The notes under the pieces are model-generated. The model was not told the DNA's origin and did no database searches. It saw only the letters and a list, made by a program, of their open reading frames with translations. Shown piece by piece: positions 57,734 to 64,000 of a stretch of DNA of 64,000 nt. Numbering within the stretch: position 1 is the stretch's first letter; each line of letters starts with the position of its first letter. A program made the position numbers and the translations under genes. The DNA is from Propionibacteriaceae bacterium ZF39 (GTDB lineage Bacteria; Actinomycetota; Actinomycetes; Propionibacteriales; Propionibacteriaceae). The stretch is taken from assembly GCA_039565995.1 (NCBI GenBank), contig CP154795.1, positions 2,294,001 through 2,358,000 on the forward strand, read 5' to 3'.

Positions 57734-58623
57734 GGCGCCGGCCGGCGCGACCAGGCGCTCTGTCCGACGCGGCGCATGTCCGCTCCGAGCGAGCCCATCT
57801 GGCGGGCGTACTCCTCGAATCCCACCCGGGCCCACATGCCGTGGCCGGGCAGGACCCACTCCGCCCGGAGCTGCGCGAGCGCATCCATCGAATCGGCCAG
57901 GACGCTCCACGACTGCCACGTCTGTCGGGGAAAGACATCGAGGGTTGCGCGGCGGACATTCCAGCGCAGGCTGTCGCCGGTGAACAGCACTCGCTCATCC
58001 ATCTGGAACGCCATGCTCCCGCGCGTATGTCCCGGAATGTGCAGCACCGTGACACCCGGCCACAGCTGTTCCCGCGCGTCTCCGAAGTGATTCTTCGCGT
58101 ACGCCGCTGTGCTCGCCTCCGACTCGTGGATCCAGGCCTCGGCACCGAACCGTTCCACCCATGCCTCCCCACCTGCAACATGGTCCTGATGGGTCAGGAG
58201 CACGCGGGCCACTCCGCCGAGGTCCTCGACAGCCGCCGCCAGGGACCCGCTGAAGCGCGGCACATCGATCAGGAGGTTGCCCTCCGGCCGCTGGACCAGC
58301 CACGCATGGGCCCCGAAGGTCTCCCGCGCGTTGTGCCCCAGCGCCCAGACCCCGTCGGTCATCGCATAGGGAAAGGGCGGAGCAGCGGGCCGCCGCGCGG
58401 CCCGATTGCCGATCGACTGGGTCGGGCACGCATGCGCCGCGCGCCACAGGGCGGATTCCTCGGCCGCACTCGTCGGCTGGCGGGCGAGGAAGGAGTACGC
58501 CCCGTCATCCGGCCGGATCAGCCCGGGAGCCCAGTGCCGGGCGACATCACACGCGATACACCGCGTGTCGACGAACCATGGCCCGTCGACGTTGGCGGGA
58601 TGGGATTGATCCTGCTTGGCCAC
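57730..58623 (-). CDS. MBL-fold hydrolase with N-terminal ferredoxin-like domain
   Basis: The 297-residue protein has an N-terminal domain of about 75 residues with CIAC and a later CPTQ, reminiscent of a reduced ferredoxin-like domain. A metallo-beta-lactamase domain follows. The first metal motif reads VLLTHQDHVAGG: the usual THxHxDH is shortened, so one histidine is missing. The other elements are present: HIPGHTRG, FTGDSLRW and LPGHGMW. The substrate is unknown. The start is a GTG at 58623 with TAGCGT ending 7 bases upstream, a leaderless layout. Confidence 0.78.
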   Translation of the reverse strand: MAKQDQSHPANVDGPWFVDTRCIACDVARHWAPGLIRPDDGAYSFLARQPTSAAEESALWRAAHACPTQSIGNRAARRPAAPPFPYAMTDGVWALGHNARETFGAHAWLVQRPEGNLLIDVPRFSGSLAAAVEDLGGVARVLLTHQDHVAGGEAWVERFGAEAWIHESEASTAAYAKNHFGDAREQLWPGVTVLHIPGHTRGSMAFQMDERVLFTGDSLRWNVRRATLDVFPRQTWQSWSVLADSMDALAQLRAEWVLPGHGMWARVGFEEYARQMGSLGADMRRVGQSAWSRRPAP

Positions 58624-58630
58624 GCTGCCA

Positions 58631-58636
58631 ACGCTA
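58631..58636 (-). promoter_or_regulatory. -10 box (TAGCGT) of the leaderless MBL-fold gene
   Basis: TAGCGT ends 7 bases before the GTG at 58623, in the 31-base gap after arfB. Confidence 0.4.
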
Positions 58637-58654
58637 CGCCCGCGGTCCGATGGG

Positions 58655-59128
58655 TCAATCCCGGGGAACCCGACCCCGACCGGCCTTGATCTCGCTCCGG
58701 CGCTTCTTGGCGGCGAGGCGCCGGGCCTGGGACCCACGGGTCGGTTTTGTCGGCCGACGCCTCGGAGGCTCGGGTGCGAGTGCCGTCCGCAGCATCGCTG
58801 CAAGCCGCTCGCGCGCCGCCGCCCGATTGCGCAACTGCGCCCGATGCTCCGAGGCCACGATCACGATCCGGCCCTGCACCACGCGATCCGCCAGCGCGGC
58901 CAGCACCCGCGTCCGCTGCACCTCGGTGAACGCCGCTGACGCCCCGGGTTCGAACAACAACTCCACCCGGCTGTCGGTCGTGTTGACGCCCTGCCCGCCG
59001 GGCCCGGACGATCGACTGAAGCGCTCCTCCAGCTCCCCAGCCGGGATGCGCAGACCCCGGGGTACGCCCGGGCCGGGGCGTACCACCACGTCACCCGCCG
59101 CCGACGGCGAGCTGGGCTGGGTGGACAT
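58655..59128 (-). CDS. arfB: Alternative ribosome-rescue factor ArfB (YaeJ)
   Basis: The 157-residue protein has the release-factor GGQ loop SSGPGGQGVNTTDSR (GGQ at 44-46) and a basic C-terminal tail (RRRPTKPTRGSQARRLAAKKRRSE) that threads the empty mRNA channel. It lacks the stop-codon-recognition domains of RF1/RF2. It hydrolyses peptidyl-tRNA on stalled ribosomes. TACGCT ends 7 bases before the ATG, a candidate leaderless promoter. Confidence 0.93.
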   Translation of the reverse strand: MSTQPSSPSAAGDVVVRPGPGVPRGLRIPAGELEERFSRSSGPGGQGVNTTDSRVELLFEPGASAAFTEVQRTRVLAALADRVVQGRIVIVASEHRAQLRNRAAARERLAAMLRTALAPEPPRRRPTKPTRGSQARRLAAKKRRSEIKAGRGRVPRD

Positions 59129-59227
59129 GGGCGCAAGCGTACGCGGGGAAACTCAGGAAGCGCCCGCGGATTTCCTTGCCCCCGTGCGATAATTCAGGAT
59201 ATTCCGTTTCAAAATGGAGGTGGTCGG

Positions 59228-59467
59228 ATGAAGATCGACCCCAAGAAAGGCTACGAGCGACCGGAGGTCGATCCCCCGGGCGGCATCGTCGAGGTGCTGT
59301 CGCGCTGGGAGGACTCGGGCGGCCAGTGGCGCATCCTCAAGATGTCGGAGCAGTGGGTGACCGCCGGCCTGTTCAGCTGTGCGGGCGATGAGATGAGCCG
59401 CGTCACCAGCGAACGCACCACCACGCTCGCCCACTATCTGGCGGGTCGCACCAGCAGTCACGACTGA
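59228..59467 (+). CDS. Small conserved protein of unknown function
   Basis: The 79-residue protein is not recognised. It is soluble, with a core WEDSGGQWRILKMSEQWVTAGLFSC that looks like a small alpha/beta domain, and has no cysteine pair or membrane segment. A strong GGAGGTGG ribosome site lies 4 bases before the ATG, which supports it as a real gene. The last 10 bases overlap the convergent ltrA-like gene. Confidence 0.65.
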   Translation: MKIDPKKGYERPEVDPPGGIVEVLSRWEDSGGQWRILKMSEQWVTAGLFSCAGDEMSRVTSERTTTLAHYLAGRTSSHD

Positions 59468-60312
59468 GCGATGAGGTCCGGCCTGTCGCCGGGGCGCCGG
59501 GATTCCACCACGGCCAGCAGCATGAGTACGCCGGCGGCGACCCCCAGGGCGGCCAACGGATGCCAGCCACCTCCGAACGCCGCCAGCCCCAGCAAGAGGA
59601 CGACCGCACCCAGGCGCCAGGGCAGGCGTACGCCCACCGCCCGCCACGCCGCACCGAATGCACCCGTCAGGCTGACCGCCAATCCCACGCCGAGGGCGAA
59701 GGCACCGGTGGGCCCGATCCGACCGGCGTCCAGGTAGGCCATGGCCTGTTCGATCCCCAGAGCAGCCAGGATCACGCCGAACACGGCCGGGAAATGCAGA
59801 TAGGTGAACAGGTCGCGACCCAGCCGCGCCCGGGGTTGCCCCGACAGCGACGCGAGGGCCTCCTCCAGCAGGCCGGCGATCCGGTCGAAATAGCTCGACC
59901 ACAGTCCACCGACGATGGCGAGGGCCAGGACGGTCGCGGCGATGATGGGCCAGCTCAACGGCCGCTGGGCCACGCCGACCGCGATGGCGACGATCGACTC
60001 CCCGAGGGCGAGGATCACGACCCCGGCATGCCGTTCGGCGAAGTGTGTCGCCGAGCGGACGACCCACCCTCCCCCACCCCGCGAGGTCAGGAAGATGATC
60101 GCCAGGTCATAGAGGACCGCCACCAGCCAGATCGGCCGTTGCCACGGCCCGCCCAAGGCCACGCCCACCGCGAGCAGCGTTACAGCCGGCACGACCGAGG
60201 TGACGAGCGACAGCAGCACTTGGCGACGCAGAGCCGGATCATCGCCGGCTGCGGCGAAATAGACCGACAGGTGGAGCAGGCGCACCACGGCATAACAGAC
60301 CACCAGCGCCAC
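59458..60312 (-). pseudogene. LtrA-like membrane protein, N-terminally truncated
   Basis: The 284-codon frame has the LtrA (low temperature requirement A) signature HFAERHAGVVILALGESIVAIAVG and eight or so hydrophobic segments. Family members are normally about 360-420 residues and begin with a WLELFFDLVFV segment; that first 100 or so residues is missing. The homologous region starts right after the stop of the upstream PPOX gene (29 bases), leaving no room for the missing part and no clear ribosome site. It may be a decayed remnant or a still-expressed short form. Confidence 0.6.
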
Positions 60313-60340
60313 CGGTCCCGAGACTCCGCCGGGCCCGGGG

Positions 60341-60835
60341 TCAGAGCTCGACGATGCGATTCTCCCCGTCGACCGGCTCCTTCTTCACCAGCGACTTCGC
60401 GAGATTGGCAAGCTGGGTGACCTTGCCGCCGGGCGAGTCCCAGAACTCGGCCGTGTCTCCCTCAACCAGGAGGAGGACGTTGTTGGGGTTCTCGGGGCCG
60501 CCTTCGAAGAACGCCTCGGTGAACCGGTTCCACTCCTCGCGCAGCTTGGTCCGGTCATCGACGAGCCGGGCCTTGCCGGACACGGAAACCCAGCTCGACG
60601 AGCCGGCGTAGGCCACGTTCACCTCGGTGTTCCCGGCAGCGATCTGGGTGGCCAGCTCGGAATCCCGCTCGGCGATGAACCAGATATCGCCGTCGAATTC
60701 GACATCCTGGGTGGTCATGGGCCGGCTCACCAGCCGGCCGTTGGCCTCGGCGGTGGTGAGCATCGCGATGCGAACGCCCTTGATCAGCTTCGCGATCGTA
60801 CGGTGGTCGTCGGTCAGTGGCGTGCGGTCGGTCAT
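60341..60835 (-). CDS. Pyridoxamine 5'-phosphate oxidase-like general stress protein
   Basis: The 164-residue protein has the flavin split-barrel: VRIAMLTTAEANGRLVSRPM for the FMN phosphate site, DIWFIAERDSELA and VNVAYAGSSSWVSVSGKARLV. It matches the general stress protein 26 group, which may bind FMN or F420; a specific reaction is unknown. The ATG follows GGGGAG. The promoter TATAGG lies beside a perfect inverted repeat, TCGATT-7-AATCGA (60851-60869). Confidence 0.85.
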   Translation of the reverse strand: MTDRTPLTDDHRTIAKLIKGVRIAMLTTAEANGRLVSRPMTTQDVEFDGDIWFIAERDSELATQIAAGNTEVNVAYAGSSSWVSVSGKARLVDDRTKLREEWNRFTEAFFEGGPENPNNVLLLVEGDTAEFWDSPGGKVTQLANLAKSLVKKEPVDGENRIVEL

Positions 60836-60850
60836 GACTTCTCCCCTATA

Positions 60851-60869
60851 TCGATTTGTCTGCAATCGA
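60851..60869. promoter_or_regulatory. Inverted repeat TCGATT-N7-AATCGA upstream of the PPOX gene
   Basis: A perfect 6-bp inverted repeat sits at the -10 upstream edge (TATAGG at 60850-60845) of the PPOX promoter and 63 bases before the divergent DUF2207 gene. It could be an operator for either gene. Confidence 0.4.
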
Positions 60870-60931
60870 CAGTACAGGGCGGGGTTCCGACTCCCAGCAG
60901 GCTGAACCCGGGTTCCCTATGCTTGACGCCC

Positions 60932-62788
60932 ATGGTGACGCCGGCAAGCACGCACACGCGGATTCTGGTTGCCCTGCTCACCCTGTGCCTGGGTCTGGGC
61001 TGGGTCATGGCGACGCCGGGGCTGGCGTACGCCTCGGAGGATCGCGTCACCCGGCTCGACACGACCTATGCCGTGCAGCCCGACGGCTCGGTGCAGGTCG
61101 AGCAGCGATTCGACTGGCGTTTCCCGGAGCCCCGGCGCGGCATCGTGCTCGGCATCCGGGTCCGCGAGCGATGGGACGCGGACCCGACCAAGGACGTCGT
61201 CTATCAGGTCTCCCATCTGGCGGTCGAGAGCCCGACCGGAGCCCCGACCCAACTCACCGAAACCCTGCTCACCAACGGGTCGCGCCACACGCTGCAGGTC
61301 AGGGTCGGCGACCCGGACCGCCCTGTCAGCGACCTGGAGCATTCCTATGTCGTGCGCTATCGCCTCGACGGTGCGCTGCGGACCTTCGATGGCCTACCCG
61401 AGCTTTATTGGGACGTGACCGCCTCCGACTTCCCGGACATCGACCGGGCGACCGTCCGGGTCACGAGTCCCGGAGGGATCACTCGGGCTCGCTGCCTGGT
61501 GGGGACTCGGGAGTGCGAATCCAACGCGACCGGACGATCGGCGAGCATGTCGGCGACCCAGGTCCGGCGGGGCGAGACGCTGACGATCGTGGCTGCCCTG
61601 GACCCCGGCTCGGTCAGCAATGCCGAACCACGGCTGGAGCCGGGCATCGACCATCGCGACGAGCGCGTGGCACGGATCGGACCGGTCGCCGTCATGGTGG
61701 TGATGATCGCGATCGGCTTCCTGTTCGGACGCATGCGGGTCGGCCGGGATCGCACCTTCGTCGGCCCGCCGCCGGGCGTGATCGCCCCCTCGGGTACGCC
61801 CGCCGCGCCGGTCTTCCGCCGCCGAGTCGTTCCCGTCCGTTTCTCCCCACCCGATGCCAGTCCACTCGTGGCCGGAGCGGCCCTGGACCGGCGCTATCGA
61901 TCGGAACATCTCGCCGCAACGCTGGTCGACATGGTCCTCGACCGTGACATCCGGCTGTCGATCGATCCGGTCGAGGTCCATGCCACAGCGATACCCCCGG
62001 CCGACGCGCCGAACTCGGGGAAAGAGCCCCCGGCGTTGAAGTCCACTCTGCTCAAACTCGCCATTCCCGTCTCCGGGAGGCAGCCGTCTGCGCCGAAGCA
62101 GAATCAGGTTCTGGCCATGGTGCGGGCGGCGAGCACCGAGACGCGACGCATTCTCCGGGAGGACCTCGGGCTGGGCAGCCTGCGCACCAGGGCTCGCGTC
62201 TGGGCCGTCCTCCGCACGATCGCCGGTCCCGGTCTGGTGCTGGCTGCCTGGCTCTGGATCCTGGCCGAGGTGCTGGCACCCCGGGGGCTTTCGCATCCGG
62301 CGATGGGAGTGTTTGCCCCGGTGGCTCTGTTCTTCGGAGTGCGGATCGGCCTCTTCTTCTGCCGGCCGGCGCTCGGGCCGAAAGGAACCGCCCTGCGGGA
62401 GCAGACCGAGGGCTTTCGGAGCTACCTCGCCACCGCCGAGGCCGCTCAGCTCAATTTCGAGGCCGATCAGGACATCTATCGTCGCTATCTCCCCTGGGCT
62501 GTGTTGTTCGGGCTCACCGAGCGGTGGACCCGGGTCTGTCAGGACCTGGCGCGCCAGGGGCAGATCCCACCCCTGGACGATGTGCTGGCCGCCAGGGGGC
62601 TGACCGGCCGGTCCCTGTCGGTGAACATCGCTGCGTTGTCGTCGGCCGTGGCCCGCCAGAGCCGCGGTTATGGCGCGAGCACCGCGGGTCTCGGCGGACG
62701 AGGTGGCGGATCCGGTGGGTCGTCCGGTTTCGGAGGGGGCGCCTCCGGCGGTGGGGGCGGTGGTGGCACCAGCGCCCGCAGCTGGTAG
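60932..62788 (+). CDS. DUF2207 predicted membrane protein
   Basis: The 618-residue protein has a signal peptide (about 1-36, ending AYAS). An extracellular beta-rich DUF2207 domain follows ([35 protein letters not shown]), then a membrane helix near residue 255, a cytoplasmic stretch and two more membrane helices near 430-480. It ends in a Gly/Ser-rich tail ([27 protein letters not shown]) typical of the family. Function is unknown. The ATG at 60932 follows TATGCT by 8 bases; a GTG one codon later is possible. Confidence 0.85.
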   Translation: MVTPASTHTRILVALLTLCLGLGWVMATPGLAYASEDRVTRLDTTYAVQPDGSVQVEQRFDWRFPEPRRGIVLGIRVRERWDADPTKDVVYQVSHLAVESPTGAPTQLTETLLTNGSRHTLQVRVGDPDRPVSDLEHSYVVRYRLDGALRTFDGLPELYWDVTASDFPDIDRATVRVTSPGGITRARCLVGTRECESNATGRSASMSATQVRRGETLTIVAALDPGSVSNAEPRLEPGIDHRDERVARIGPVAVMVVMIAIGFLFGRMRVGRDRTFVGPPPGVIAPSGTPAAPVFRRRVVPVRFSPPDASPLVAGAALDRRYRSEHLAATLVDMVLDRDIRLSIDPVEVHATAIPPADAPNSGKEPPALKSTLLKLAIPVSGRQPSAPKQNQVLAMVRAASTETRRILREDLGLGSLRTRARVWAVLRTIAGPGLVLAAWLWILAEVLAPRGLSHPAMGVFAPVALFFGVRIGLFFCRPALGPKGTALREQTEGFRSYLATAEAAQLNFEADQDIYRRYLPWAVLFGLTERWTRVCQDLARQGQIPPLDDVLAARGLTGRSLSVNIAALSSAVARQSRGYGASTAGLGGRGGGSGGSSGFGGGASGGGGGGGTSARSW

Positions 62789-62880
62789 CCCGACCACGAT
62801 TGTCCGCACACGGCCCGGGGCTTCGGCTTCTGGATAGGCTCGGGCCGTTCGCGCATGCCGCATCACGCAGGAGGCCCACC

Positions 62881-64000
62881 ATGTCTGCGCCGACGACTCC
62901 GTCGCACCACTACGAGATCCTGCCCCTCGCGGGCGGCTCGGCGCTGTCGGACTTCCGGGCCCGGGCCCTGCTCGCGCGGCTGCAACAGGTGGCTCCCGGA
63001 GTCACGGGCATCAGCGCGCGATTCCTGCACCTGGTCGCGACCGAGACCACCCCGGCGCCCGAGACCGTCGAGGCGCTGACTGCGATCCTGACCTACGGCG
63101 ATCCCTATGTCGCGTCGGGCGCGGACAACACTGTGTCCTTCATCGTCGCCCCGCGCCTCGGCACGATCTCGCCCTGGGCGTCCAAGGCCACCGACATCGT
63201 CCACAACTGCGGCATCGAGCTGCATCGTGTGGAGCGCGTCACCGAATACCTGGTCGAGACCAGCGGGCTGACCGCCCAGGAGTACGCCGCGTGTGCGGCT
63301 CTCCTCCACGACCGCATGACCGAGTCGGTGCTGGTGGATCGCGAGTCGGCGTACGCGCTGTTCGCCGACCGCGAGGCGGAGCCGATGGTGCATGTCGACG
63401 TGCTCGGCCACGGGCGCGCGTCGCTCGAGACCGCCAACGTCGAGTTCGGCCTGGCCCTCTCCGACGACGAGATCGACTATCTGGTCGACGCCTTCAACGA
63501 CCTGAAGCGCAACCCGACCGATGTCGAACTGATGATGTTCGCGCAGGCCAACTCCGAACACTGCCGCCACAAGATCTTCAACGCCGACTTCATCGTCGAC
63601 GGCCAGCCGCAGACGCGGTCGCTGTTCGGGATGATCCGCTACACCGAGCAGGTCGCGGGCGGGCCCGGGAACGGGACCGTGGTGGCCTACAAGGACAACG
63701 CCTCGATCATGGTCGGCGGCCCGACGACGCGGTTCGTGCCCGAACCAGAGGCGGGTTACCAAGGGCCGGCGAAGTATGCCGAACGCCCCGGCGAGGTCCA
63801 CGTCCTCATGAAGGTCGAGACCCACAACCACCCGACGGCGATCTCACCGTTCCCGGGGGCGGCGACCGGCGCGGGCGGCGAGATCCGCGACGAGGGTGCG
63901 ACCGGCCGCGGGTCCCAGCCGAAGGCCGGCCTGACCGGCTTCATCGTCTCCAACCTCAACCTCCCCGACACCGACGAGCCGTGGGAGGCCGAGCCCTATG
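62881..64000 (+). CDS. purL: Phosphoribosylformylglycinamidine synthase, large type (5' part)
   Basis: The frame is open from the ATG at 62881 to the end of the window (373 codons). The N-terminal PurS-like domain ([21 protein letters not shown]) is fused ahead of the linker and the FGAM synthetase core ([59 protein letters not shown]). This is the large single-chain PurL type (about 1,200-1,300 residues) of gamma-proteobacteria, eukaryotes and some actinobacteria, not the small PurL with separate PurS and PurQ. It performs the fourth step of purine synthesis. AGGAGG precedes the start. Confidence 0.92.
   Translation, partial: MSAPTTPSHHYEILPLAGGSALSDFRARALLARLQQVAPGVTGISARFLHLVATETTPAPETVEALTAILTYGDPYVASGADNTVSFIVAPRLGTISPWASKATDIVHNCGIELHRVERVTEYLVETSGLTAQEYAACAALLHDRMTESVLVDRESAYALFADREAEPMVHVDVLGHGRASLETANVEFGLALSDDEIDYLVDAFNDLKRNPTDVELMMFAQANSEHCRHKIFNADFIVDGQPQTRSLFGMIRYTEQVAGGPGNGTVVAYKDNASIMVGGPTTRFVPEPEAGYQGPAKYAERPGEVHVLMKVETHNHPTAISPFPGAATGAGGEIRDEGATGRGSQPKAGLTGFIVSNLNLPDTDEPWEAEPY

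Noticed and set aside
1-64000. A CRISPR array or prophage
   Set aside because: No regularly spaced direct repeats of CRISPR length, no integrase, portal, terminase or capsid genes. The repeats found are dispersed palindromes or a short local cluster.

Overview
The window is a gene-dense, high-GC chromosomal segment from an actinobacterium. It is most likely from the Propionibacteriales, probably Propionibacteriaceae: it carries a PPi-dependent phosphofructokinase of the propionibacterial type, a GarA/FtsR/glycine-cleavage block, a phosphatidylinositol-mannoside block, an HNH/DUF222 (13E12-type) nuclease, and many GTG starts and 1-4 base start/stop overlaps. About 64 protein genes and four tRNA genes are supported. 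No phage, CRISPR array, insertion sequence or replication origin was seen.

Layout. 1-4.2 kb: C-terminus of an ALO-type FAD oxidase overlapping a DprE2-like reductase, a beta-CASP ribonuclease and a short Hsp70-like ATPase. 4.2-6.8 kb: DinB-type protein, BenE permease, Tpx. 6.9-13.4 kb: an assimilatory sulfate operon read leftwards (sulfite reductase, cysH, cysD, cysN, cysG, sirohydrochlorin chelatase), every junction overlapping or abutting. 13.5-24.9 kb: mixed housekeeping genes (PIG-L deacetylase, SppA, CstA with its small YbdD partner, LrgAB, Sua5/YciO, MalY/PatB, TauE, PPi-PFK). 25.1-28.0 kb: HNH nuclease and a YihY membrane protein. 28.1-42.2 kb: a mostly leftward block that combines two loci separate in Mycobacterium tuberculosis: thrS-HIT-pgsA-patA-pimA (phosphatidylinositol mannosides), then DUF881-Sbp-DUF881, gcvH, garA, ftsR, DUF151, MerR, with gcvP and a divergent beta-hydroxyacid dehydrogenase. 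42.4-45.1 kb: a secreted CotH-kinase/ricin-lectin fusion. 45.2-53.4 kb: a leftward sugar operon (ROK repressor, CUT1 ABC transporter without its ATPase, phosphohexomutase, nucleotidyltransferase, GHMP kinase). 53.4-64 kb: class IV aminotransferase, tRNA-Gly/Cys/Val cluster, SGNH and serine hydrolases, TetR, an unusual metallo-beta-lactamase-fold protein, ArfB, an N-terminally short LtrA, a PPOX protein, a DUF2207 membrane protein, and the start of a large-type purL that runs off the end.

The most unusual signals are in the DNA itself. An exact 18-bp palindrome, ACGTTCCCGCGGGAACGT, occurs five times: four copies lie inside genes, in frame and in tolerant positions, and one is intergenic. The hexamer GTACGC is strongly enriched in all three codon phases, using otherwise rarer codons. 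More than ten genes have a TANNNT-like -10 box ending 6-7 bases before the start codon, which suggests frequent leaderless transcription, including one divergent pair sharing a single TCTAGA. Other leads are a nested-stem leader before gcvP, a promoter/operator with a matching element near the ROK gene, and a repeat cluster beside the tRNA genes.
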